This document shows, in pieces, positions 39,708-50,532 of a stretch of DNA of 64,000 bases. Below the pieces are notes generated by a model. That model saw nothing but the letters and a program-made list of their open reading frames with translations. It searched no databases and had not been told where the DNA came from. Source of the stretch: Ephydatia muelleri (lineage: Eukaryota; Porifera; Demospongiae; Spongillida; Spongillidae); NCBI GenBank assembly GCA_013339895.1, contig JABACO010000002.1, positions 5,874,235-5,938,234 on the forward strand, read 5' to 3'. Position 1 is the first letter of the stretch; each line of letters begins with the position of its first letter. Both the position numbers and the translations under genes were made by a program.

Positions 39708-40313
39708 TTAGTACACTAGCCCGCCTGTTGCAATCGTTTTAGATTTCAGTGTTGATGCCAACCCTGATGTTCTACCAGATATGCCAGTCTTTAGTACATA
39801 ATAATCTTTTACTATCATAGGTTTTCCTCCAGTACCTAGAAATACATCAGATGGTTCAAGATATTGAGATAATATAGTGCGCCCCTCTTTTGTTCCTGCC
39901 ATAACATGTAATTTATCATCGTCAGTGATTCTCCCTCCTCTTGTTGACAATTCTGCCATAGCTTTAGGGTGTGAGTCCACATCTTTAACTACGGATGCAT
40001 CATCAACAATTGCACCAGAGGCGTCATCAACTTTTTTACATGGTATATCCTCAGGATAAGTGTGCCCTCCAATATAATTTAGAAATTCGGCATCCAAAAT
40101 ATCAGGAGTTAAATATAGCGGAATCATTGGCCCCATAAATTTGACTAGATCGCCATTAGCATCCCAATATTCTTGAGTATAAGAAGCTCTTGGTGCAGTA
40201 CTTGCAGTTAGAGTAGACTCTTTCTCTGAAAGTACTCCCTTCTTATGTTTTTTATGCCTCTCTCTAGATTCCAAGCCCTTTTCAGGTGCATCAGTGCTAT
40301 ACTTTTGTGCCAT
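39708..40313 (-). CDS. Paralogue of the PPxY protein N-terminal domain
   Basis: About 201 residues. DDKLHVMAGTKEGRTIL (132-148) aligns with EKLKVLAGSIYGRRDL of the 535-residue neighbour, and EYWDANGDL resembles EYYDSNGTRIPL of the next gene left, pointing to a small family arranged in tandem. The N-terminus is Lys/Arg-rich (RERHKKHKKG). No enzymatic motif. Probably virion-associated by position next to capsid genes; unrecognised family. Confidence 0.6.
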   Translation of the reverse strand: MAQKYSTDAPEKGLESRERHKKHKKGVLSEKESTLTASTAPRASYTQEYWDANGDLVKFMGPMIPLYLTPDILDAEFLNYIGGHTYPEDIPCKKVDDASGAIVDDASVVKDVDSHPKAMAELSTRGGRITDDDKLHVMAGTKEGRTILSQYLEPSDVFLGTGGKPMIVKDYYVLKTGISGRTSGLASTLKSKTIATGGLVY

Positions 40314-40425
40314 ATTTTCAATATAGAAGTATCTTTTTTTCTTTCTAGATTTACTAAAATTGTATAATCTTATAGCTTCATATCTACAAATCGATATAAT
40401 TTTATTATTATTTTATTTTGTAGTA

Positions 40426-40705
40426 TTAATTAGTATCCGCATCGATGCCATACTTCTTTAGCAACATATGATACTCCGGTGAAGAAGGTGGTACTAATCT
40501 TCCAGTCTCTTTAATATAAATCCAGCATAATGTACTTCATCTTTTTTCTCTCTATCATAGAGTTCAGGTGCACAATCTTATCATTAAGTGGATGCTTTGA
40601 TGAAGAAAGTGGTATCCTTGTTCCATTGCTATCATAATACTCACAAGTAACGCCGCAGACACTAGCAGTAGTGTTGCAGACACTAGCAGTATTTGTTGCC
40701 TCCAT
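40426..40705 (-). pseudogene. Short third member of the YxDxNG family, frameshifted
   Basis: Starts MEATNTASVCNTT at 40,705 and contains EYYDSNGTRIPL. The frame ends at 40,511, but the other frame continues with gene-like sequence (LVPPSSPEYHMLLKKYGIDA) to a stop at 40,426-40,428, so a shift near 40,525 is likely. Total about 92 codons. Confidence 0.5.
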
Positions 40706-40793
40706 GTCTGATGTTGATAGTATGCTTATAGTATGCTTATATTTATATATATATATATATTTACATGTCTATAATACTGATATATATTTTATT

Positions 40794-43572
40794 TTATGTT
40801 AAACAATAACTGCCACTTATCCTTGCGCCATTTAGTGATATAGGTATTAGCCCGCTGGCCTCTAATCCGATGACCCCTGCACTTGATATAGTAAATGATA
40901 GACTAGCCATGTTACTTTGTCTTCCCATTACAGTCATATTTACAGTTGGACAATATTTTGCTGGAATTACCGTTGTAAATATAACTAATGAATTTGTAAG
41001 ATTATATACAGATAGAATAGTCATTAAAGATACTGTTACTACTTTTCCAATTCTAATAAATTTAAAAGTAACTGTTGTTGTTGATGGTGAAGAATTAGAC
41101 AGCATTCCTGTATATGAATCTTCTTCATAACTATTTAATAGTGCATTGCCAATCTCGCCAAATTGAATTCCAGTATTTCTATAACAACTTTTCCATTAGT
41201 GATGTTAGGTCCAATAAGTATACTTGTTGCATCAAGATATATTTGATTAGTAGTAAAAGTTAATTGATTAGCAATAAGAGTTAATGTGCCATTTCCAGAT
41301 TTACCAATAGTTATATCATCAGCTTGTATAATCGCCCTATTTGATGTAATAGTTGTAAGATTAGTTGTGCTTACAGTAAAATCAATATTAGAAGTAATGC
41401 CTATTCTATCTGATATTAAAGCAAACGCTGTTCCAATTGAATTGATTTGATTAGCATAAAATGTTCCAATAGCTTTAATCCCTCTATCAGAATCTGTAGT
41501 TGATAGAATCAAATCGTTTCCAGTAGGTGCTATTACTTTATTAGCTTTTAGATTACTAAGTACAACGTTTGCTCCTGTTGCTGTATTAAGATTAATATCT
41601 CCACCAATTGTTAAAGGCTGGTAACTATCACTTTGAATAGGCCCATATACTTTAAGTAAGTTATTAGGTGTTACAAGTATATCACTCCCTGATGTAATTG
41701 TTGATTGATCTGTTAGCACTCGTAATCCATTTGGATTGTTAACATTATTTATTGCTATTACATCAATATTATCTGCAATAAGTTTATTAGCTGGATTTAT
41801 TACCATATTATTATTTACAGTAACATTTTGTGCAACACTGGCGCCTATATTATCAGTAAGCACTTTTGCATCTTGTATCATTTTAATATCTCCATTTATT
41901 GCTAACTCTTTTGAAGTTGGAGTGATAGAAGAAAATGTTGCATCTTGAGATTTAATATTGCTAACCGTAACTCCAGCAGTAGATGATATATTTGAATTTG
42001 CTAAATCTACGTTCATACCTGTAAGTGTTGAAGTTGTGCTTATTGAATCAGTATCTATTGATGCTGCTTTTAAATCTGCAACTACATCTATCATAGTGCC
42101 TGAAGTAATTGATGCTTTATTCATATCTATTATCATTCCTCCAACCGATGGTGAGATAGTTGCTACTTTGAAATCATCCATTGTTGTATCACCAAAATCA
42201 GTTCTACCTCCATCAGTTAGTGGTCTTATATGATCTGTATTCAATGTTTTAGTATCAGTACCTATAGAGCCAATATTTACGTCTGAACTCATTGTGATAG
42301 GTACTACATCTGAGATACTTCTAATGTTTGTTGTTTTTAGAATCTTGGATGCATCTACAACAACATCTCCAACTGGATTTAACAATATGTCAGAATCTGA
42401 TACAACATTTTTAACTTTTAGATTAACTGTTGGATCAACAGAAATGCTAGAAGTAAAATCAACTTCATTATTAGAAGATACTGCATGTATTGTGTCTGTA
42501 TTTAAAACTGTAGTTGGTGTTAGACTAATTCCTCCATTAGGTGCATTGATAGTTATACCTGAATCTGAATTGACTCCAGAAATGTTCGACGTCTTAAAAT
42601 TTTGTATCTGGGTATCACTCTGGAGTATGACTTGCGCTGCTTGAATAGCTGCATTAGCAAGATCTACATACATCTTAGATGAATTTGTGTCTACAATCCT
42701 ATCACACAACATTGACTTTCCTGCTTGCACTTTAACACTTGTTACTGGATTTAATAACATATTGGTGCACCGATAATACCTGCCGGCATATTAAATGTTA
42801 GCTTATCATTTGAATCAGTTGAAGAAGTAAACACATCGCATTTCAAAAGTTTGTTAGGTAATACTTGTACAGCCGCATCAATCGATAATGTGCCCGTAGA
42901 TGTAATTGTCCCATCATCTGCTCTAAACATTGCTGCATTTGTAAAAGAGCCAGAAGGTAAATATGCACTAGCTTTGACTGAGTATGTTGGATCTACAGCT
43001 AATCCGCCTGTATTAATAAATCTTGTAGGTGAATTTGGATTTGGCCTAATGTTATCCGTATATAGTGTTTTGTCCATAGCTAGCTGAACATCATTTAACT
43101 GCAACTTACCTCCAGTTGTAGAGGTATCAATATAATCAGTTTTAAGTTGCAACCCTGGATCTATTGTTATTCCTGACTTTGATTGAATACTCGATGCAAC
43201 CGCCGCGCCTATAATATATGATCTAAATATTTTACCACTTGTCATTTTTAGTCCTGATGGTGTTTCATCAGTATATGAAATAGAAACATCTGGGGCTGTC
43301 TTAGAGTTACCTATTGAAATATTATCATGTAGCGATAGAGTTGGAAATGTATCTGTCACATTAGTTAGTAGATTAATTGTTCTAGCTGATCTGTCTCCAT
43401 TTTGTAATACTGTATCCAAATTAGCTGCTTGCGATATGGTAGTTAATCTAATAGAATTTGTTGTTGCATTATCTATGATTGTCATCCCCGGACCTGGTTC
43501 TAATGTTATATTTCCATTAAGTCTATCTAATGACGATACTCCACCTTGCGCTGTATTATTTCTTAAACTCAT
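40794..43572 (-). pseudogene. Long beta-repeat fibre protein with head domain, in three frames
   Basis: Three consecutive minus-strand frames (43,572-42,751; 42,760-41,135; about 41,170-40,794) form one gene. Each downstream frame is open upstream of its neighbour's stop, so there are two shifts (near 42,760 and 41,160). Total about 930 codons. The first two parts show a recurring pattern of 15-25 residues (KTLNTDHIRP, LKTDYIDTS, KTLYTDNIRP, KVLTDNIGAS) with Asx/Gly turns, like trimeric fibre or tail-spike shafts. The last part (KFIRIGKVVTVSL, VIPAKYCPT) resembles a beta-sandwich head domain. Likely the host-attachment fibre; that is inference from architecture and position beside the capsid genes. 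Confidence 0.65.
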
Positions 43573-44267
43573 TTTATCTGGTATGTATATTAATATAGAG
43601 TTATATATTTAGTTAGTTAGCCTTCGGCATGAGCCTTCGGCATGAGCCTTCGGCCCCCTCTAGAGAGATACCCACTGATACCCTATGAGGGATACCAGTA
43701 ATATGAGCCTTCGGCTCAACCCATGAGGCTACCCCCTATCAAAACCCCTTAAGGGATACCACTAGTACGAGATAGACCCAAAAAACCCCCATTAGGGACA
43801 CCAGTATTACCCTTAAAAATCGAGTAGGGGTAAATGAGAAAATCGATAGCGGTCAATAGATTTCAAATAGTTTTCTGAATACTAGACTCCAGTTTGTAGT
43901 GTAGAGGCTGAGATATTTAGTCAGGACCCCCAGAAGTATTTAAAAAATTCGCTTATTTGGTCATGTTTACATATCAGATAGCCCCCTAAAACATATTTTC
44001 CTGAGACCCGCTAGATCTATTTTATTATATTTATAGTCCTGAAAATCACTATGGTCATTTCGACTATTGGTAAGGGTCAGTAGCGCTAGTAAGGGCTCTG
44101 GGCCATCACTCCAATTGATCCCTTAAATGATATCGATGGATTCAAACCGGCATTATAACACTACTACTGGCACGGAGCAAGTGCAAGACCCCAAAATGAA
44201 TTCTACCATAGATACATGATGTAGTATTAAGTGTTGAAAATAGGATATTGATACCTTCTACTGTTCG
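43573..44267. other. Non-coding right end region of the virus
   Basis: Begins with three GCCTTCGGC(ATGA) units (43,620-43,655) and a TGAGCCTTCGGCTCA hairpin (43,704-43,718), linking it to the viral cassettes. It contains repeated GAGGGATACCA / AGGGATACCAC / AGGGACACCAG units. No frame of note. The viral terminal repeat should be here or was overwritten by Merlin-type elements. Confidence 0.5.
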
Positions 44268-44309
44268 GAAGTTATAGTGATTCAAACGCAAGTACATTTT
44301 ATAACATTT

Positions 44310-44558
44310 GGGACAGTTTCCGCGAAAATTGCCCCACGGTTAAAATGTTATAAAAATGCATCGCGTTTGAATCGCTATAACTTCCCAACGGATAAAGCTA
44401 TCGACTTCATATTTTCAACACTTCATACTACACCATTTTACTATGAAGTGTTGAAAATAAGAAGTCGATAGTGTTATCCGTTAGGAAGTTATAGCGATTC
44501 AAACGCGATGCATTTTATAACATTTTAACCGTGGGGCAATTTTCGCGGAAACTGTCCC
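44310..44558. mobile_element. 249-bp palindromic MITE of the Merlin-type repeat family
   Basis: Inverted arms of about 105 bp begin GGGACAGTTTCCGCG and end CGCGGAAACTGTCCC, with a short centre around TACTACACCATTTTACTA. It has inserted into another copy of the same family, whose pieces remain on both sides (44,268-44,309 and about 44,562-44,594). Confidence 0.8.
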
Positions 44559-44594
44559 ATTTTTGCGAAGCGCAATTTTCTCGGAAACTGTCCC

Positions 44595-45549
44595 AAATGT
44601 TATAAAAATGCATCGCGGGTGAATCGCTATAACTTCCCAACGGTTAACGCTATCGACTCCCTATTTATACTACACCATTACACTACGGGAAAACTTATTT
44701 TGGGGCCTTGCATTAGTTCCCTGCTGATGCTACGAAGTCCGATAACCCCATGGGGTTCAAAACCGCCACATCTTCAGCTAGGAGAGCTTCAAATTCAGTA
44801 TGTACGTACAGGGGTCCGGTTGCTATTGATGTGTTCAGTTCGTTAAATTAATTTTTACTCTATCCGTCACGGAGATACAGCTGTGCAAAGTTAATGCAAA
44901 TTTCCCGCTTGATTGCACCATTTTTGCATGCAACCCGTGTTCCATTCTCCCAATCCACAATAAATTTTGATAACTTCTTTGTTCCGCCCATTTCTCCCTT
45001 AGCCGTTCCCAACTGTTTTGTCTCACTCAGGCAGTGAGTTTATGCGGGAAAGTTAAAAGAAGAAGTACGCTGGGCATTTTCCTAGTTTAGGTTCCGTCAT
45101 TAGTATTCATTGCTACTTCGATGGATTCGTGGTTTTCTATGACCAGTAAGTTATGAATATAATTGGACGTTCACAATACAATTAATGAATACGATTTGAA
45201 GAGGTCAAGAAAATCGACATTGCCAACTGGTAGAAGCTTATCTACGTTCAACCCCACCCGCGCCTCCGCTACCCGAGACATGCAAGATGCCTGCTTTGTA
45301 ATAACATGCACTATATGGCAGCTAAAGTTCATGCTATATTTTATTGCTAATGCGCCTCGGCTTTGTCCTACATCGATACACCCTTACTTTGTTCTCTTTC
45401 ATGTGCTAGCTGTCGCAAATATTTCTACTCCACTTCGAAACAGACACACTGGCTGACTAAGACCACGAGTTAAGTCACGTGACGTGTTATCGACTAGTTA
45501 GCTATAAATAAATTGCTCATCGATGCATCCGGATGTCGCCATTGTGCAT
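44595..45549 (+). repeat. Left long terminal inverted repeat
   Basis: About 955 bp; pairs with 50,533-51,423. Ends internally at CCGGATGTCGCCATTGTGCAT. Confidence 0.85.
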
Positions 45550-45752
45550 ACAGCATGAAGTTAATAGTATAATCGTAAAATTAACCCACCAGTTGCATGG
45601 ATATTACAATTAAAGTAAATAGCCGATGCATGCAGTGTTGTTTCACATCCAAACACAAATGCAGCATTAAAAAGAGGGTACACAACTGTTATGCAGTTCA
45701 TAAACATAGCAAAGGTGTGTTTTTTGCAATTTTCTTCTCCATATAAATTCCA

Positions 45753-46090
45753 CTAATTACGTGGGATAAAGTGCTTTGAAGTGCCGTGCATCTTCTTGTA
45801 CTTCTTCTTTGCATGTGCCCAGGTACACTCAATAGACTGTGTGTGTGCACCATTAGCAGGATTGACAATTCTATGCTGTGATTAACCGTGCATGTGGTGT
45901 ACGTAGCCCCTCCTGTTCAATCTTGCATAAGACCCTCCATTCATCGGTGTGGATCTCAGTTCTCGGTTTAAGGTTGGCGATGATTACTGGTAGAAGCGTC
46001 GCCGCATCACGCGATGGAACGATTTGCATAAATAATTCGTCACAACCTCTCTCCACGCCTCCCAAAACCCCCTGTCCTTCTCTTCTTCCC
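45753..46090 (-). pseudogene. Merlin transposase, C-terminal half
   Basis: Reads GGVERGCDELFMQIVPSRDA, then LLPVIIANLKP and TEIHTDEWRVL. After one frameshift near 45,875 it reads VNPANGAHTQSIECTW and AHAKKKYKK before a stop at 45,753. These are the conserved second-D (TDEW) and NGAHTQxIExxW motifs of ISXO2/IS1595-like DDE transposases. It continues the fragment at 49,591-50,273, from which a retrotransposon separates it. Confidence 0.85.
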
Positions 46091-46347
46091 CTTTATTATT
46101 ATTATTATTACTAATAAAATATTATTAGTGTGTTTGCAAAATTACACCAAGAATAAACACAGGAAAAAAGTTACGAGGACTGATCCTACTTAATATGGCC
46201 GTAGCAACACAACGAACGAGACATTGTGTTTAAGCGACCATATAGTTCATAAAGAATGACTGATTTGGGCTTTTGAAGCTGATGGAAAGCCTCGAAGCCA
46301 GCTGGGAGAAACAGGCCTTGGCCTCAGCTCCCCATGCTCCATAAGTT

Positions 46348-46668
46348 TCAGTCACCAGGGGGACACAAAAACCAACCCAGATCTCCACATTTGTCATCAT
46401 TAGCTGAGTGCTTCCTGACCTCTCCAGCCTGGCTGCGGCACCTGCACAAACCCCCCGCTTCTGACAAAGTAAGTGTATTAAGCGGTGAGGTCACACAGAT
46501 GTCGAAGGCTGCTGGCCTGCCTCTGGACCAGTTCTGGACAAGGACATCAGCTGGTCTTGTATGACTGTGGTCTGGTGTTAGGTTATATCCGGCCTCAACT
46601 TTAACACTCAGGTGGGCCAACCTACACGACTCCGCTACAACATCGCGAAGTCTCTTGTGGCGAAACAC
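46348..46668 (-). pseudogene. Retrotransposon C-terminal endonuclease-like domain
   Basis: Contains RHKRLRDVVAESCRLA, then RPADVLVQNW and GRPAAFDICVTSPL. The D...(A)FD-x-V spacing resembles a PD-(D/E)XK restriction-like endonuclease, as at the C-terminus of R2/NeSL-type elements. An upstream segment (47,191-46,862) has GGLGLRSLSSHAAAAYIAS, common between RT and this domain in related elements. Confidence 0.55.
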
Positions 46669-47508
46669 AGCATCACACCCCCACGCTTACATGTGGAGGC
46701 ATGATGGCCTAATGGATCGAGCACAGTGTCTGGACATAAGGAGCACAGTGATCCCCCTGATGTGTCAAGACCAAGCCAACCACTTGATGGCCACTTGGAA
46801 CTGGTCAGGATTTAAATGAAGGCCTAGACCTTCGGAAGGGACAACTGACAACCACGACGAATCATGGGGAGATGAAAATGGACAAAAGGCGGGCCCTGTC
46901 TGCCAAGGAAGATGAGTTGAAGAGCTGGTTAAACTGGAAGTCGTCAATCTTGGCAGATAAGGCTTTCTGTATTGGAGGCCGCTGTGCAAAGCTATCTACT
47001 GAAACCACATCAGATGGTGAAACAGAGGAGTTAAACTTCCCAATTGCTGAGGTGAGATGCAAACTAGAGAGGGAACTAAAGTCCGAAGAACAAAATGAAG
47101 CAATGTAAGCTGCAGCAGCATGAGATGATAGAGACCGCAACCCAAGACCCCCCACGACTAAGACTGAGTTGAGCCTGCAACCAAGCCTCATCAGAGGTGT
47201 CTACTGCAGTGCACTGAGAAAAACAATGGCGGACATCAATGTCAAAAAGCTCCAAAGCCTTGATGGATAGAGAGGGTGGGGTAGCTCGAGCAAGATGGGC
47301 CAGTTTACAAAAGGAGCCACACAGCCGTAGAAGGACCAAGGCAACTTGGGCATCCTGGGCGCCCACCTCTTCTAGTTTGTGCAGCAGTAACTTAGCACTT
47401 GCACACTTGTTTGAAATGTAGTTGGAACAGAACTCTAAGTCACCAATAGGGACACCCAAAATAACAATATGGGCGAGCTGGATCGTATTAACTCACCTCG
47501 GAAAAGAT

Positions 47509-48394
47509 TTACATCTGTGGGGGAGAACACCTCACATTAGAGAAGTTGACCAATAAACCAAGTGGGGGACCCTTTTCTTCAATCAAAGCCAATACCTTCT
47601 GAACTGCCAAGCTCGGACCAGCCACAACCCCATCATCAAGGTACCAGCTATGGAAATACAAATTAGCACAGTTAGGGTCAGAACATATGTCCTTCACCAA
47701 GATGTTCAACACAAGGCAGAATAAAAGAGGACCTAAGGGATCACCCTGTTGAACCCCACATTCAGATGTTAATGTTCCCATAGGGTGCCATAAAATTGGA
47801 TGTTGACTGTAACACCACAGAACCCAGGGGTAGAGTTCTGGGAAGTGTAGAGAGCACTCAGACAGGAAGGCCGGACGTGACACAACATTAAACGCATTCC
47901 TCATATCCAATTTCAAAACTGAGAAACCCTCATCCTTCCACTGTCGATCGACGCATGCCCTCAAACCGTGTGCTTTTCTCAGCCCCCATGGAGCAGGAAA
48001 CCCCAAACTGATGTGGCTGGAAGAACTCGGCTGCCTTAGCTTTCACAACAGCACACAGACATTTGGCAGTTAGGCGGCGGAGAGTTTCGCCCACAGCTAT
48101 GGGGCGAATGTCCGAAGCACAACTATCCTTGGACTTGACTAATGCTGTCAGGTTTCCACCCGCTAGGAAGGGTGAGATCAAGGCAGGAGCCCTACCAGAG
48201 GACAGAATATTGACAACTGCTTTGAGGGAGTGAAGAATTGGAGTTTGAAGTGGAACCTCAACTGCATCCAGGAGATGTTGAATCCTCAGACCTGAGGGAC
48301 CAGAACCTGTCAGCTTAGGAAATGATCGTAAGACAGGGCCGAGGTTAAAATCGGGAGGTAAAGTTCCATCATTGGGGGGCACCTGGAAGACCAA
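47509..48394 (-). pseudogene. Reverse transcriptase domain
   Basis: Palm motifs in order: TGSGPSGLRIQHLL, LISPFLAGGNLTALVKSK and IRPIAVGETLRRLTAK (48,394-47,930 frame), then after a shift KLDMRNAFNVVSR (motif A), GVQQGDPLGPLLFCL and WYLDDGVVAG (YxDD catalytic motif) in 48,006-47,509. The catalytic aspartates are present, but the frame is broken at about 47,980 and again downstream. Non-LTR type by the GVQQGDPLGP sequence. Confidence 0.9.
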
Positions 48395-49051
48395 CAGGGC
48401 AACCCCCTTTGGGATGTTTAGAAATTAAGAGATTCCATGTGCTCTCATTATTGGGAGCTACTCCTTGGGAAACCAACAGCCGGCAAGCTTTGCCATACAG
48501 CCCATCCTTAGAAAGGGAAATGGCAGATGTAACTCCATCATTGGGACGAACCCTGGTCGTTTTGTTCGAATGAGATGAGCTGGCAGCACGATTCTGAGCA
48601 AAACTCAAAGTTCACTCAAGTTACCCCCGAGCCACATGTCACAGAGAGATTCAATAGGAATGGGCTTGTTGTGTCGGCCCCCCAGCTTTGAGGATGGTAA
48701 GAGACATTTGGGTAACATAAACAACTTGGTCCAAGCTTCAATTGAATTTTCAGCAACAACATCCCTAAGGACAGCTGACAAAACTCGTGCAAAGGAAGGC
48801 CTGGCCCTTGATGGGATAAAGCGTATAGTCGGGCATCTCAGACTACAGATATCCTGAAGGGTTGGAAGAGAGGCCTGCATATGAGTGGAAGGGACACCTC
48901 TCACGAGGGGAAGTGAGTTGCTATTACTTTGCAGAGACGATTGGATGCATTTAGACTGATGGGAAGACCTGTGAGAAATGGAAACAAGCTGACGGCCATT
49001 CAGAACAAATGAAGCGGGCATGTTTATGCAACCAATCACTGGGAACCACAA
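48369..49051 (-). pseudogene. Retrotransposon linker between cysteine-rich domain and RT
   Basis: Two frames (49,051-48,605 and 48,608-48,369) with gene-like sequence including RARPSFARVLSAVLRDVVAE and LSKDGLYGKACRLLVSQGVA. The latter is a helical segment commonly found just before the RT of such elements. No enzymatic motif. Confidence 0.5.
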
Positions 49052-49073
49052 AGGATCCCTTTGGCATGTAGGC

Positions 49074-49539
49074 TCATGTGATGAAGGGACATTGTTGGAG
49101 CAATTCGTTCCCTACACCCTGCAACAATGCATGGTTCTTGTGGTCGTTCGTTGGGGGTAGTGGCCCTGATGGGAGTCGCGGATGATTTAGATAGATGTCA
49201 GATGAAACAGATTCATGATCAGGCGCCGGAGGAGGCACAGCTGGTGGAGGTTTCGGTGGTAGAGGCTGTGGTGGAGGCTGTGTAGATTGTCGAAAAAGGT
49301 GGAGTAGGCTGTGAAAAGCACTGTGATTCACACTCCACCGCAATATCGCTAAGTACCGAAGGCTGGGAGCACGTCGTAGTCGAGCTAGGAGCGCTCAAAT
49401 TGGAATGGGAATTGGAACAGCGGTCTAACCTCAAAGGGTGGCAGCTGGAACAACTCCGACCAGCCTTTACACAGGCACATGACTTACAACGGGCGTGAGG
49501 TCCGTTGCAAACGCAAGCATTTCCCAGCTTTCGAAGCAC
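49074..49539 (-). pseudogene. Retrotransposon cysteine-rich N-terminal domain and Pro-rich linker
   Basis: CVCNGPHARCKSCACVKAGR followed by SCSSCHPLRLDRCSN is a CXC/tesmin-like metal-binding array, probably nucleic-acid binding. After a shift, a Pro-rich stretch (QPPPQPLPPKPPPAVPPPAP) follows. Confidence 0.65.
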
Positions 49540-49590
49540 TGCCCTTCCGACCCCCCGCCATGTTCAATTATGATTGTTATTATTATTATT

Positions 49591-50273
49591 ATTATTATTG
49601 CCAAACTTGGACTCATTGATCTCCACCACTTTTCCAACCCCTCCAATCTTCTCGGTATCGATCTGGTCCATATACATAGTGCATACCTCACGGCATAAGT
49701 TAAACCAGTCCACAATGGTATTTTTGTTCATTCCTACCCATTTCCGCACCGTCCTCTCCTGACATATCCTCTGTCCAAAGAAATGTCGCCTCCAGGATCT
49801 GTTCTAACGTCAAATGGCTCTGGGAAAACCACAAATAGATTTCACCTTTCTGCAACATTGTTTGGGCATCTCCAACTACATGCAGAGGAGTAAACATTAA
49901 TGTACATATGTATACACATGAGATCATGGACCTGGATAAGTGCAAAGAAATATACACATTTAAATCATGCTTTTTCGGCAAAATCGTACGTGCACTCCGG
50001 CCTGCATGAATATGTACCATGCGTGCATGCATACCACCCATACCTGTAACCATCGATTCCTCGATCGTAGACTTCCCAATGCATGGGAATACTGCAAGCA
50101 TTACATTCCTCAGACCGCGCTAGCAGGCCGTTGGGTTTGCACCACTGAATGGTAGTGTCCATATCCACAAGGACTTCTCGCAGTAGTGTTTTGTACGTCC
50201 AATACATGTACTCCAATCCCAAACCGAACGGTCCATACATGGGCGTGGCCATACCTCCCGTTAGAGCTCTCAA
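49591..50273 (-). pseudogene. Merlin transposase, N-terminal half
   Basis: 50,273-49,965 encodes LLARSEECNACSIPMHWEVY and DGYRYGWYAC, the zinc-ribbon start of Merlin/IS1595 proteins. After shifts, 49,749-49,591 encodes VRKWVGMNKNTIVDWFN and REVC, then IGGVGKVVEINESKFG, which contains the first catalytic acidic residue (EINESK). Coding then runs into an AAT stretch and the retrotransposon; the remainder is at 45,753-46,090. Confidence 0.85.
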
Positions 50274-50532
50274 ATTTTCCTACTGAATTCTAATGATTGT
50301 TGCATTGAAATTCACTGCTTAAATACTACTTATCGTTTATAACATCACGCGCTATGTCAATGAGGAAGGCGGAGTTATCCAACGAAATCATGGATACTCT
50401 CACAATGCGCAAACGACTGATAATTGGTAGAAACTCAAGTCATGCGTGTTAATGAATAAGTGCGCATTGTGAATTGTAACCTATATGCAACAAACATTTC
50501 CCCGCCACTTCCATGAGAATGCGCACCATTTC

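Larger units (their letters stand above)
46091..49590 (-). mobile_element. Non-LTR retrotransposon inserted in the Merlin transposase gene
   Basis: About 3.5 kb in minus orientation, bounded on both sides by AAT/ATT trinucleotide runs (46,096-46,112 and 49,572-49,600). The 3' end carries the AAT tail typical of some non-LTR families. Coding order from its 5' end: cysteine-rich domain, Pro-rich linker, reverse transcriptase, a GGLGLRS-type linker and a C-terminal endonuclease-like domain. The reading frame changes many times, so it is dead. Insertion occurred right after the ESKFG codons of the transposase. Confidence 0.8.

Noticed and set aside
41736..43087. Plus-strand open frames opposite the fibre gene
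   Set aside because: They mirror the beta-repeat coding on the minus strand, and their translations are hydrophobic Ser/Val/Ile strings without motifs.
44277..44846. Frames of 64 and 75 codons in the Merlin-type ends
   Set aside because: They fall inside palindromic terminal repeats and read the same DNA in different copies; no protein similarity.
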